Source of the DNA: Psychrobacillus psychrotolerans
GTDB lineage: Bacteria > Bacillota > Bacilli > Bacillales_A > Planococcaceae
Assembly (NCBI RefSeq): GCF_900115805.1
Contig: NZ_FOXU01000004.1
Coordinates: 62,001-126,000 of the forward strand
Length of the DNA stretch: 64,000 nucleotides
Direction of reading: 5' to 3'
Numbering within the stretch: the stretch's first letter is position 1; the number at the start of each line of letters is the position of its first letter. The notes under the pieces are model-generated. The model did not search any database and was not told the origin of the DNA. It saw nothing but the letters and a program-made list of their open reading frames with translations. Made by a program: the position numbers and the translations under genes. This document shows positions 44,422 to 53,210 of the stretch, piece after piece.

Positions 44422-45687
44422 ATGGCTTTTTTTGAATTCTTAATGAATGAAATTTTAAGCATTCCTGCTGTGTTGGTTGGTTTAATGGTATTTATCGGAC
44501 TCGTTGCTCAGCGTGCCGCTACGACGAAAGTGATGTCTGGGACGCTTAAGAGTATTATTGGTTTCCTTATACTGGGTGCTGGTGCCGGGGTCATTGTAGG
44601 TTCTTTAGATTCGTTAGGTGGAATTATTGATGAAGCTTTCCATATTCAAGGGGTAATACCGAATAATGAAGCGATTGTTGCTATCGCTCAGCAAATGTTC
44701 GGTACGGAAACAGCACTTATAATGGGATTTGGATTTATTGCAAATATATTATTTGCCCGTTTTACGCCATGGAAGTATATCTTTTTAACGGGACATCATA
44801 CATTCTTTATGGCGGCTTTGTTGTCAGCAGTGTTAGGAACTACTGGAATGGATGGAGCTACTCTGGTTATTGTAGGTTCCTTATTATTAGGGTTTTTCAT
44901 GGTAGCGATGCCGGCACTTGGTCAACCGTTTATGAGGCAAGTTACTGGAAATGACGATATTGCGATTGGTCATTTTGGGACGTTTGGTTATATTGCTGCC
45001 GGCTTTATTGGGAAATGGTTTGGCAATAAATCAAAATCCACTGAGGATATTAAAATCTCTGAGAAATGGTCATTTTTGAAGGATTCCTTGATCACTACTG
45101 CTTTAACAATGGTAGCTATTTTCATCATTTTAGCGGTTCTAGCAGGTTCTGATGTGGTGTCTAATTTCTCTGGAGACCAAAACTATATTATGTTCAGTAT
45201 TATGCAAGGTATTATGTTCGCTGCTGGGTTAAGTATTATTTTACTCGGAGTCCGTATGATTCTAAATGAAATCGTACCAGCATTTAAAGGTATTGCAGAT
45301 AAGCTTGTTCCGGGGGCAAAACCTGCACTAGATATACCAATAGTATTCCCATATGCTCCAACTGCTGTAATGATTGGGTTCCTTTTCAGTTTTGCTGGAG
45401 GGCTTATTAGTATGGCGTTGTTAGGTGTATTGTCATTGCCTCTGATCATTCCGGGTCTTGTTCCTCATTTCTTTACTGGAGCGGGTGCGGGAGTATTTGG
45501 TAATGCAACAGGCGGTCGAATTGGTGCTGCTGCAGGTGGATTTGTAAATGGTGTTTTAATCAGCTTCTTGCCAGCGTTTTTACTGCCTGTGTTAGGAGAA
45601 CTTGGTTTTGCTAATACAACATTTGGTGATTCTGATTTTGGTGTAATCGGTATTATTATTGGATACATTGCAAGTCTATTTAACTAA
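44422..45687 (+). CDS. PTS IIC component, ascorbate (UlaA) family
   Basis: The 421-residue membrane protein (about 11 helices) matches the UlaA family. Motifs include VLVGLMVFIGLVAQR, ILGAGAGVIVGSLDSLGGII, TGHHTFFMAALLSAVLG and GAGAGVFGNATGGRIGAAAG. It carries the sugar across the membrane as it is phosphorylated. Paired with a split transketolase instead of ulaD-F genes, the sugar may be a pentose-like compound and not ascorbate. AAGGGGGAT precedes ATG 44422. Confidence 0.9.
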   Translation: MAFFEFLMNEILSIPAVLVGLMVFIGLVAQRAATTKVMSGTLKSIIGFLILGAGAGVIVGSLDSLGGIIDEAFHIQGVIPNNEAIVAIAQQMFGTETALIMGFGFIANILFARFTPWKYIFLTGHHTFFMAALLSAVLGTTGMDGATLVIVGSLLLGFFMVAMPALGQPFMRQVTGNDDIAIGHFGTFGYIAAGFIGKWFGNKSKSTEDIKISEKWSFLKDSLITTALTMVAIFIILAVLAGSDVVSNFSGDQNYIMFSIMQGIMFAAGLSIILLGVRMILNEIVPAFKGIADKLVPGAKPALDIPIVFPYAPTAVMIGFLFSFAGGLISMALLGVLSLPLIIPGLVPHFFTGAGAGVFGNATGGRIGAAAGGFVNGVLISFLPAFLLPVLGELGFANTTFGDSDFGVIGIIIGYIASLFN

Positions 45688-45694
45688 AATTTAA

Positions 45695-45734
45695 AGGTAG
45701 CCTTCTTTCGATTGGGAGAAGGTTACCTAATTTT
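45695..45734 (+). terminator. Intra-operon hairpin between IIC and transketolase
   Basis: AGGTAGCCTTCT and AGAAGGTTACCT form a 12-bp stem with one mismatch around TTCGATTGGG, followed by AATTTT. It ends just before the transketolase ribosome site and probably lowers readthrough or stabilises the upstream mRNA. Confidence 0.65.
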
Positions 45735-45752
45735 ATGAGGAGAGGTATTTTA

Positions 45753-46589
45753 TTGATAGAGTCGATTGAACAACTAAGATTTACAGCTACTGTGCTGAGA
45801 AAAAGGATATTATCTACTGCTTATTATAAAAAACAGGGCCATGTTGGTGGTTCCTTATCTTGTGCAGATATTTTAGTTAGTTTATTTTTTCGTCAATTAT
45901 CTATTGATCCGTCTAATCCAAGATGGGAAGATAGAGACCGCTTTGTGTTATCAAAGGGACACACGGCATTGGGGTTATATGCAACGTTGGCACTGAGAGG
46001 ATACATTTCCGAAGAGGAGCTTAAAACCTTCGATCAATTCGAATCACGATTACAGGCACACCCGGATATGACCAAGTTAGATGCGTTAGATATGTCGACA
46101 GGTTCCTTGGGACAGGGATTATCAGCTGCGGTTGGTATGGCAATAGGTGCGAAAAGGTTAAAGAAAGATTTTCATGTGTATTGTTTGATAGGCGACGGAG
46201 AATCGCAGGAAGGTCAAGTTTGGGAAGCTGCAAATATTGCTGAAAAGTATAAGTTAGATAACCTCATTGTTATTATGGATCAAAACGGGCTGCAGCAATA
46301 TGGTTGGAAAAATGGCCATGACAGAATGAATCCAGAGAGTAACGGAAGAAGGAAGTTTGCCAGTTTTGGATTTGAAACATGGGAAGTAGATGGACATAGT
46401 ATAGAAGATTTAGTTACTGTGCTGGACGAAGTGAAGGGTAGGGGGAATGGTCAGCCTAAAGCAATTATTGCCAATACGACAAAGGGTAAAGGTGTTCGTT
46501 TTATGGAGAATAATTATGTTTGGCATTCTAAAGCCCCTAATGATGAGGAGTATATTACAGCGCTAACTGAACTAGAAGAGGGGGATTAA
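45753..46589 (+). CDS. Transketolase N-terminal (TPP) subunit
   Basis: The 278-residue protein is the N-terminal half of a split transketolase: GHVGGSLSCADILVSLFF, LSKGHTALGLYATL, STGSLGQGLSAAVGMAIGAK and the TPP motif GDGESQEGQVWEAANIA. It pairs with the next gene to form the enzyme. GAGGAGAGG at 45737-45745 selects TTG 45753 over ATG 45735. Split transketolases beside PTS genes are common in Firmicutes and join imported sugars to the pentose phosphate pathway. Confidence 0.92.
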   Translation: MIESIEQLRFTATVLRKRILSTAYYKKQGHVGGSLSCADILVSLFFRQLSIDPSNPRWEDRDRFVLSKGHTALGLYATLALRGYISEEELKTFDQFESRLQAHPDMTKLDALDMSTGSLGQGLSAAVGMAIGAKRLKKDFHVYCLIGDGESQEGQVWEAANIAEKYKLDNLIVIMDQNGLQQYGWKNGHDRMNPESNGRRKFASFGFETWEVDGHSIEDLVTVLDEVKGRGNGQPKAIIANTTKGKGVRFMENNYVWHSKAPNDEEYITALTELEEGD

Positions 46590-46593
46590 CGGC

Positions 46594-47529
46594 ATGTCTA
46601 TAAGTGTACGCGACCAATTTGGAAAGCAATTAGCAAAGTTAGCAAAAGAGGATTCTAGAGTTCTTGCGCTTGATGGAGATCTTGGAAATTCAACTCGTCT
46701 CGATTCTATAGAGAAGGAAACAGCCGATTCCTTTTTACAGATGGGGATTGCGGAACAAAATATGGTTGGGGTAGCAGCTGGTCTAGCTTCGGTAGGATTT
46801 CAGCCTTGGGTGTGCAGCTTTGCCACTTTTTTAACGAAAAGAGCATTAGACCAGATTATAGTCAGTGTTGCCCAGACTAATTTTGATGTGAAGTTAGTTG
46901 GCAGCTATAGTGGACTACTAACAAGCAACACTGGTAAAACACATCATTCCTTAGATGATATCGCCATCATGACGACAATCCCAAATATGACTGTCATAGC
47001 TCCAGGCGATGCTAGGGAAACGGTTGCTGCTATGAAAGCTATGCATAGAACAGTGGGACCTATGTATTTAAGGCTTACTAGGGATGAAACGATTCCTTCC
47101 TTTTTACCTGATGAAGACTTTGAAATTGGAAAAGGTAAAACTTTGGGGGAAGGTACGGATATGTTAGTAGTAACTACCGGGAGCACTACTTATCGTGTTG
47201 CCGAGGTTATTAAACAAATGGAAGACGTTTCGATTGCTCATCAACATTTCCCAACCTTAAAACCATTTGATAAAGAGCTGTTAATAGAAGGAGCTAGAAA
47301 AGTTCGTCAAGTAGTAACGGTGGAGGAGCATTATAAACGTGGCGGTCTCGGAAGTATTGTTTCGGAGATATTGTCAGAAAGCTTACCAAGGAAGATTTAC
47401 AGAATTGGAGTTCCCGACAATTTTTTTGGTTGTGGAACAGATAAAGAATTATTAGAGGCAACTGGGCTTTCGGTGGAAGCTATTAGGAAGTCGTTGATTG
47501 ACTTGTCCCTGTGTAAGAAACAATTTTGA
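46594..47529 (+). CDS. Transketolase C-terminal subunit, 3' end altered by repeat
   Basis: The 311-residue protein is the pyrimidine-binding and C-terminal half: GIAEQNMVGVAAGLASVGF, the KTHHSLDDIA loop and TVEEHYKRGGLGS. Together with the preceding subunit it transfers two-carbon units. GAGGGGG precedes ATG 46594. The last nine residues (LSLCKKQF and the stop) are read from a repeat palindrome beginning at 47504, so the native C-terminus was replaced. The conserved core is intact, so the enzyme probably still works. Confidence 0.9.
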   Translation: MSISVRDQFGKQLAKLAKEDSRVLALDGDLGNSTRLDSIEKETADSFLQMGIAEQNMVGVAAGLASVGFQPWVCSFATFLTKRALDQIIVSVAQTNFDVKLVGSYSGLLTSNTGKTHHSLDDIAIMTTIPNMTVIAPGDARETVAAMKAMHRTVGPMYLRLTRDETIPSFLPDEDFEIGKGKTLGEGTDMLVVTTGSTTYRVAEVIKQMEDVSIAHQHFPTLKPFDKELLIEGARKVRQVVTVEEHYKRGGLGSIVSEILSESLPRKIYRIGVPDNFFGCGTDKELLEATGLSVEAIRKSLIDLSLCKKQF

Positions 47530-47548
47530 ATTGTTTCTTACACAGGGA
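47504..47548. repeat. TGTCCCTGTGTA repeat palindrome overlapping a gene end
   Basis: Arms TGTCCCTGTGTAAGAAACAA(TT) and the reverse complement enclose TTG; the right arm ends CAGGGAT, one base off. It supplies the last codons and the stop of the transketolase subunit. Confidence 0.93.
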
Positions 47549-47826
47549 TGTTTTTATATGAAAATGTAAAATAAGTGATTCTAATTATCTATTTAAAAGC
47601 GTGAGTGTTATAATAATTTCAATATAATGTATAGTAGTGGGTTAATAGGTCTAATTATGGGTATATGAAAGTAGTAAAGATCCTGAAGTACTTCGACAAA
47701 ATTTGTAGCAAATTAGGTGTTTCAATATATTACTAGTCTATTAAGTTTTAACGACATTGACTAATCTAGCCAGAGTTTAATATAAAATGTAGCTAATTAC
47801 CATTTAGACCTTAGGAGGAGCAAGAC
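47549..47826 (+). promoter_or_regulatory. Spacer with promoter of the 51-residue ORF
   Basis: No gene is seen before 47827. TTGACT at 47757-47762 and TATAAA at 47781-47786 with an 18-bp spacer form a plausible sigma-A promoter, 40 bp before the start of the small ORF. Confidence 0.5.
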
Positions 47827-47982
47827 ATGACAGCAATTGAATTAAATGATGAATTTAAAAAAATATTGGAATACGGATACATATTAGGAAACGAAAATAA
47901 AACGATCAAAGCAAACGAGTTTATCGATGAGATGTCAGCTCAATTAAAAGTTTTATTTGAAAAGAATAATGACCCTGTGTAA
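47827..47982 (+). CDS. 51-residue hypothetical protein
   Basis: ATG 47827 is preceded by AGGAGGAGC at a good distance and a sigma-A-like promoter. The charged, helical peptide (MTAIELNDEFKKILEYGYIL at the start, ending LFEKNNDPV) has no signal or membrane segment. Its last three codons and stop (GAC CCT GTG TAA) come from a repeat copy, so an older, longer version may have been cut. I do not recognise a family. Confidence 0.6.
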   Translation: MTAIELNDEFKKILEYGYILGNENKTIKANEFIDEMSAQLKVLFEKNNDPV

Positions 47983-47998
47983 CAAACAATTTTAATAA
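47970..47998 (+). repeat. TGTCCCTGTGTA repeat, single unit at gene end
   Basis: TGACCCTGTGTAACAAACAA plus TTTTAATAA; it supplies the stop codon of the small ORF. Confidence 0.85.
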
Positions 47999-48023
47999 AT
48001 ATTAGTTTCATAAACCAATTAAG

Positions 48024-48066
48024 AAAATCGCCCTCAAGACTTCCGAGTTTGAGGGCGATTTTTTTG
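48024..48066. terminator. Strong rho-independent terminator
   Basis: AAAATCGCCCTCAA and TTGAGGGCGATTTT arms surround GACTTCCGAGT (with CTT/GAG extension) and are followed by T residues. It closes the region before the last sugar locus. Confidence 0.9.
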
Positions 48067-48186
48067 TTGATTTAAAGGGGGAAGTTATCCGTTTAGCGAG
48101 TAAAGAGTGAGTATCGAAGGTAGGAGAGCGAGTAAGAGTAATCTGGAAATGAGTAAGCATGCACCTATCATTTTAAATTTAATTAA

Positions 48187-48215
48187 TTATCAGAATAGTT
48201 TGCTGCACAGGGACA
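48187..48215 (-). repeat. TGTCCCTGTGTA repeat, single unit in reverse orientation
   Basis: Reverse complement of the family: TTATCAGAATAGTTTGC followed by TGCACAGGGACA. It is the last copy in the window and sits at the edge of the carbohydrate locus. Confidence 0.85.
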
Positions 48216-48275
48216 CAAAAAAAGAGACCAAATAGGAACCAGCAAAAAAAGACAAAAAAAGTCCAAAACAAAACA

Positions 48276-48303
48276 TTGATTTATCCAAAAAAGGTATTAT
48301 AAT
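48276..48303 (+). promoter_or_regulatory. Sigma-A promoter of the carbohydrate operon
   Basis: TTGATT at 48276-48281 and TATAAT at 48298-48303 are separated by 16 bp. The predicted start of transcription is near 48310, at the left edge of the operator that follows. Confidence 0.7.
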
Positions 48304-48314
48304 TAACTTAAAAA

Positions 48315-48332
48315 TACATGTCATATACATGT
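48315..48332. promoter_or_regulatory. ACATGT-N5-ACATGT operator, copy 1
   Basis: TACATGTCATATACATGT contains two ACATGT boxes 5 nt apart; each is its own reverse complement, so the site is a dyad. It lies 11 bp downstream of the -10 box of the 48.4-54.3 kb operon. The same layout recurs at 56535 and, with one change, at 60335. Confidence 0.65.
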
Positions 48333-48440
48333 GTTTTATAGAATAAACTAATTATAAATTACACCATAAAACAAAAAAGAGAATTGTATGGTGCATATAA
48401 AGATACATATGTATTTTTATTTTGAAAGGTGAGGGAAACA

Positions 48441-50105
48441 TTGAATGTTGCAAATATAGGTATTATTTTTGATGAAGTTAATGCAGAGAAAAATTGGGCG
48501 AATGGCAGCAATGTATTTGAGAATTTTTTGTTTGAAATTTTAGATCACTTTAGACTGCCTTATAAAAAAATAAATGAAATAGATGAGTATAGTGACTTTG
48601 ATCTGTTAATCGTAGGTCACACGAGTAATAGTGTAGCGGCAAGCGCAAAAATATTAGCATATGCTCATGCTGGTGGAACGGTAGTTTCTTATGGCGGATT
48701 GGATGCTATTCGAAGTAAATTAGGGTTTGCTAATATGTTTTCATCTAGTAAAGGTTATGCAGATTTATCTGCTTTTTTAAACCAACCTACCCCTTTGCGT
48801 TTTCTGGATGCACAGCCGTGGATTCAAAAAGGTAATTTAGAAGTGAAGGAATTTGGAACTGTAAGTAATGAGGCAAATACATGGCAGGGAGCATCTGCGC
48901 TACAAAAAATTCAATATGGAACAGGAACGATTGAACGTTGGTCCATCCCGATTCCTCAGACAATAGTGGGATTACAGCAAGGAACGAAAGCCGTAGTGGA
49001 GGATGGGACACCAGCACCGGATGGTTCGGCAAATTTAGATGAGGATATCCTAAAAGCAGAGGACGGCTTTGAACTCGATTGGGTTTTGGATAGAGCGTTT
49101 ACTGAAAGTGGAATGCCTTATTTCCCACATCCATATGCTGATCTTTGGAAAGAAGTAATAATGGAGCATCTCATAAAAATTGCACTAGGAAAAGGACTAA
49201 CACTTCCATTTCTGGACTTATGGCCCGCTGGTGTAGAGCATGTGGCAATGATATCCCATGATAGCGATTTAAATGTAGATGAATCTGCTCAAATTACTTT
49301 AGATACTTTGAAGGCTGCAGATGTACAGACTACATGGTGTATGATTGCGCCAGGATATAGCCCATCGATATACGATCAAATAAAAGAGAATGGCCATGAA
49401 ATCGCCCTCCATTATAATGCTTTAGAAATGGAAGACGGGGTATGGTCCGAAGAAACTTTCCATTCTCAAAAAGAGTGGTTAGAAAAAACGACAAGCACGG
49501 CCCAAATTGTTTCGAACAAAAACCACTATACACGTTTTGAGGGTTGGGGCGAGCTCTACGTTTGGTGTGAAAATAATGGGATACAAGTGGATCAATCTAG
49601 GGGTCCAAGCAAAAAAGGAAATGTTGGGTTCTTATTTGGAACATGTCATCCATATTTTCCGATTGCTTGGGCAGATGAAAAAAATAGATTATATGATGTT
49701 CTAGAAATTGGTTTCTTAACTCAGGATTTAAATCACAACACACTATCAGATGTGAGTGTTATTCAACCATTTTTAAATGGAGTAAAACTCGTAAATGGCG
49801 TGGCACATTTTCTGTTCCATCAACATCATATTTACAACCAGCCAAAAGTAAAAGAAGCTATTATTCAACTAATCACAACTGCTAAAGAACAAGGATTTAC
49901 ATTCTGGACTAGTAAACAAATAAATGATTGGGAACGAGCACGTCGTTCTGTAACAATTGATGGTACTAGTCGTTCTGGTATAAAGGTAACTAGCCTAGAT
50001 GAAGAAAGTGATTTTGTGTTACTCATTCCTGTAGCTGATAATGTTGAATCTGATTTGGTAGTGAAACGATTCGGTATTTGTTGTAAGCAAGTTAGAGTGA
50101 ACTGA
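48441..50105 (+). CDS. Polysaccharide deacetylase-like protein with amidotransferase-like N-terminus
   Basis: The 554-residue protein starts with NVANIGIIFDEVN and FDLLIVGHTSNS (about 1-115), like a ThuA or class-I glutamine-amidotransferase-type fold. The second half has VEHVAMISHDSDLNVDES and ENGHEIALHYNALE, matching the first and second metal motifs of NodB-type deacetylases. No signal peptide is seen, so it acts in the cytoplasm. It could deacetylate an imported amino-sugar. AAGGTGAGG places the start at TTG 48441. It is the first gene of a four-gene operon under operator copy 1. Assignment by motif only. Confidence 0.6.
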   Translation: MNVANIGIIFDEVNAEKNWANGSNVFENFLFEILDHFRLPYKKINEIDEYSDFDLLIVGHTSNSVAASAKILAYAHAGGTVVSYGGLDAIRSKLGFANMFSSSKGYADLSAFLNQPTPLRFLDAQPWIQKGNLEVKEFGTVSNEANTWQGASALQKIQYGTGTIERWSIPIPQTIVGLQQGTKAVVEDGTPAPDGSANLDEDILKAEDGFELDWVLDRAFTESGMPYFPHPYADLWKEVIMEHLIKIALGKGLTLPFLDLWPAGVEHVAMISHDSDLNVDESAQITLDTLKAADVQTTWCMIAPGYSPSIYDQIKENGHEIALHYNALEMEDGVWSEETFHSQKEWLEKTTSTAQIVSNKNHYTRFEGWGELYVWCENNGIQVDQSRGPSKKGNVGFLFGTCHPYFPIAWADEKNRLYDVLEIGFLTQDLNHNTLSDVSVIQPFLNGVKLVNGVAHFLFHQHHIYNQPKVKEAIIQLITTAKEQGFTFWTSKQINDWERARRSVTIDGTSRSGIKVTSLDEESDFVLLIPVADNVESDLVVKRFGICCKQVRVN

Positions 50106-50126
50106 TCCTAATATGGGGGGCTAATA

Positions 50127-51362
50127 ATGGGAGATAATATACTAGCATTACATGGTGGCCCAAAGGTAAAAATGACACCCTTTGGAACAGGCAAACGTTT
50201 TGGATCAGATGAAGCAAAGGAATTACTAGAGGCACTCGAGCAAAATACATTATTTTATCACTTTGGCAGTAAAGTAAAACAGTTTTTACAGGATTTTAAC
50301 GATCTTTATAATGTAAAATACAGTGTCGCGACATCCTCTGGAACAGCAGCACTTCATGTTGCACTTGGAGCAGCTGGTATATCAGTTGGAGATGAAGTAA
50401 TTACAAGCCCTATTACTGACCAAGGAACGGTGGTTGGAATTCTCTATCAAAATGCTATACCCATTTTTACTGATTTGGACCCCTATAGCTATACTATGTC
50501 TGCTGAATCTATCGAAGAAAAAATAACAGCAAAGACGAAGGCAATAATAGTTGTGCATTTAGCCGGCAACCCATGCGATATGGACCCTATCATGAAACTC
50601 GCCAAAAAGTATAATCTTAGAGTAATAGAGGATTGTGCACAGAGTTATTTAACTACTTATAAAGGGCAACTTACTGGTACAATTGGGCATTACGGATGTT
50701 TTAGTACAAATGATTTCAAGCATATTTCTACGGGTGACGGAGGAATGGTAACCGTAAACTCAGGGGACGAAACAGATTATTTTACGACGCATGCATTTGC
50801 AGATAAAAATTATCGAAGACAAGAAGATACTGTGATGAAGGATTTAGAATACTTAGCGCCGAATTACCGTATGACAGAGTTACAAGGTGCGGTTGGAATT
50901 GCACAGTTAAAAAAGCTTAACTGGATTTGTACAAGACGCAATGAGTTAGGGGGACGCTTACAGCAAGGAATCGCTACCATTAAAGGTATTAATCCAATGA
51001 AAATTACCGGTGAAGGTTGGTGTAGTTATTGGTTTTATATGCTAACTTTAAATTTGGAACAGCTTACATGTACACGAGAGGAATTTTCGGAAGCTTTAGC
51101 AGCAGAAGGAATTCCAAACCAACCTGGATATATTCCGAAGGTGTTATATGCACAGCCTATATTTCAAAAGGAGCAGGCGTATTTAAATAGCCATTATCCA
51201 TTTAATCTAGGTTCCTATGATTATTCCATAGGAAGCTGTCCAAACGCCGAGAATATTTTAGAAACGGCCATTCGATTAAATATAAGTGAATTCTATACAG
51301 ATCAAGATATAGAAGATATGATTATAGCCATCAGCAAAGTTGCTTCCTATTATAGTAAGTAA
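50127..51362 (+). CDS. DegT/DnrJ/EryC1/StrS aminotransferase
   Basis: The 411-residue PLP enzyme has K198 in STNDFKHISTGDGGMV, SSGTAALHVALGAAGIS and VIEDCAQSYL. The NDFKH variant is typical of the branch that includes scyllo-inosose and keto-sugar aminotransferases, not of the NDP-sugar type at 3057. In this operon it may run towards ketone formation, removing the amino group of an imported sugar, or towards amination. GGGGGG precedes ATG 50127, 22 bp after the deacetylase-like gene. Confidence 0.85.
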   Translation: MGDNILALHGGPKVKMTPFGTGKRFGSDEAKELLEALEQNTLFYHFGSKVKQFLQDFNDLYNVKYSVATSSGTAALHVALGAAGISVGDEVITSPITDQGTVVGILYQNAIPIFTDLDPYSYTMSAESIEEKITAKTKAIIVVHLAGNPCDMDPIMKLAKKYNLRVIEDCAQSYLTTYKGQLTGTIGHYGCFSTNDFKHISTGDGGMVTVNSGDETDYFTTHAFADKNYRRQEDTVMKDLEYLAPNYRMTELQGAVGIAQLKKLNWICTRRNELGGRLQQGIATIKGINPMKITGEGWCSYWFYMLTLNLEQLTCTREEFSEALAAEGIPNQPGYIPKVLYAQPIFQKEQAYLNSHYPFNLGSYDYSIGSCPNAENILETAIRLNISEFYTDQDIEDMIIAISKVASYYSK

Positions 51363-51385
51363 CTAAGTGTGGAAGGAGGGTCACC

Positions 51386-53203
51386 GTGCGCGATAATTTA
51401 TTTGCAGATTACGGGATCCCCGTTTCAGCAGAGGAAGAAAGAACTGCTGCTATATGTATGAATTCAGAAGGTGACTATAGATTTGTGATTGCTGCGAAAG
51501 GGTTTGTTATTATTGTCAATTTGGAAACCGACGATGTAAAACAAGTATTCTTTCCGGAAAACAATGACGAATATCCTTATGCCTCCTTTAGTAGCAATGG
51601 ATTATTTTATACTGGTGCAGCAAATATGTTTATGGTATTGGACCCTTTTAAGGAACAATTTATTCATTATAGTGTGATTGAAAATGGGGAAGAAATTGTA
51701 GGCTTTAGCTTTGCGGAGGACTTAGCAGGTAATATTTATTTTACTTCGTATCCGCACTGTCATTTACTTAAGTTTTCGCCTCCTTCTAAAGAGGTTATAG
51801 ATTTTGGTAGTATGGACCTGACCGAAAAGTATCCAGGAACTGTTGCGATTGATCAGACAGGATGGGCATATTTAGGCATTGGAACGGAAAATAAAAATAT
51901 AGTTGCCTATCATATAGAAAAAGGTTTGAAAAAAGGCCTTATTGAAGGACCGCAAAGGAAAAAAGGAACTGGATTTGTCTATCTAGGAGAAGATGGATCT
52001 GTATACGGACATATAGGAGATACCAGTTCTCCTGAGAGGATGAAGTTCTCTAATGGTGACTTCGAAACTGTCGCTATAGAAAAACTACCTCTTTCTTTAT
52101 ATGCAGGTACTGCATTTCAACGAATTCATCGCTATAAAGAAGGAAACTATCGGGTAGAGAAATACACCCTTTCAGAAGGTTTAATTGAACTTATCCATAG
52201 AGAAACAACACAAACTAAAAAAATTCAGTTTAGCTATACTTCCGATGGAGCAAAGTTATCAACCATTTACCTTGGCTCAGATAACAATATTTATGGTACT
52301 TCCATGCATCCACTACAATTTTTCCAGTTTAATAGTTCCACGAACACAATGACTAATTTTGGTGGAGAGGTTATTGAAAAAGGAGGAGGCGGGAATATTC
52401 CAGCCTATGCTTCTAGTGGGAATTTACTTATTGGAGTCGCATATGCAGGTGGAAAGCTATATGAATTTGATACGACGAAGAAGTTCAAAAAGAGTGAAAA
52501 TCCGAAGTTGGTATTACAAGAAGAGAGTATCCATCGACCTCGCTGCGCAATTACTCTAAAGGACCAAGAACATATTGTTTGGGGAGGATTTCCTGGATAT
52601 GGAATGGTCGGAGGATCATTAGGTATCTATCATATGAAAACGGAAGTAAATCTTCTGCTGACACATGAACAATTAGTAGAGAACCAAAGTACGATTAGCC
52701 TCGGACAATTGAGCTCTGGAGATATTCTGGGTGGAACGAGTATTGAGACACCAGGGGGAGCAGAGTCACGAGAAAGAGAAGCACGTTTATATGTATTAGA
52801 CTGGAAGACGCAAAAGGTAAAAAAAAGTTTTGTTCCAATTCAAGGTGCTCGGGAAATTGCTCAAATTTTTGTGGACCAATTTAATCGTGCTCATTGTCTA
52901 ACAGATCAAAGTATCTATTTTGTATGTGATCCATCTACCGAACAAATACTTTTTCAAATAGATTTATCTAACTGGGGGCAAATTGTACGAAATAGTTTTG
53001 CTTATGATGTAACGACTAATAAGCTCTTTTGTCTTCTAAGTGAGACATTGCTTCGTATAGAGATCCAAGAGAAACGGTGTGTAGAACCCCAAGTTATTCA
53101 TGCTCTACCAATGAGTGCAAGTAGTGGCCTTGTACTCAAAAACGATCGAATCTACTATGGTAGCGGAAGTCATTTATGTAGTATTCAAACTAGCGAAAAT
53201 TAG
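51386..53203 (+). CDS. Large beta-propeller-like protein, unknown
   Basis: The 605-residue protein has repeated blade-like segments of 40-60 residues, such as GNIYFTSYPHCHLLKF, GTVAIDQTGWAYLGIG and STIYLGSDNNIYGTSMHPLQ. This pattern is like YVTN or virginiamycin-B-lyase-type propellers. No signal peptide is seen. AAGGAGG precedes GTG 51386. It lies in an operon with the aminotransferase and the hydrolase. It could be a lyase or a scaffold; no catalytic residue can be pinned. Family not recognised. Confidence 0.65.
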   Translation: MRDNLFADYGIPVSAEEERTAAICMNSEGDYRFVIAAKGFVIIVNLETDDVKQVFFPENNDEYPYASFSSNGLFYTGAANMFMVLDPFKEQFIHYSVIENGEEIVGFSFAEDLAGNIYFTSYPHCHLLKFSPPSKEVIDFGSMDLTEKYPGTVAIDQTGWAYLGIGTENKNIVAYHIEKGLKKGLIEGPQRKKGTGFVYLGEDGSVYGHIGDTSSPERMKFSNGDFETVAIEKLPLSLYAGTAFQRIHRYKEGNYRVEKYTLSEGLIELIHRETTQTKKIQFSYTSDGAKLSTIYLGSDNNIYGTSMHPLQFFQFNSSTNTMTNFGGEVIEKGGGGNIPAYASSGNLLIGVAYAGGKLYEFDTTKKFKKSENPKLVLQEESIHRPRCAITLKDQEHIVWGGFPGYGMVGGSLGIYHMKTEVNLLLTHEQLVENQSTISLGQLSSGDILGGTSIETPGGAESREREARLYVLDWKTQKVKKSFVPIQGAREIAQIFVDQFNRAHCLTDQSIYFVCDPSTEQILFQIDLSNWGQIVRNSFAYDVTTNKLFCLLSETLLRIEIQEKRCVEPQVIHALPMSASSGLVLKNDRIYYGSGSHLCSIQTSEN

Positions 53204-53210
53204 AGGAGGG

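Noticed and set aside
13919-48215. A CRISPR array made from the repeated units
   Set aside because: The copies are kilobases apart, in both orientations, without regular spacers, and no cas gene is present.
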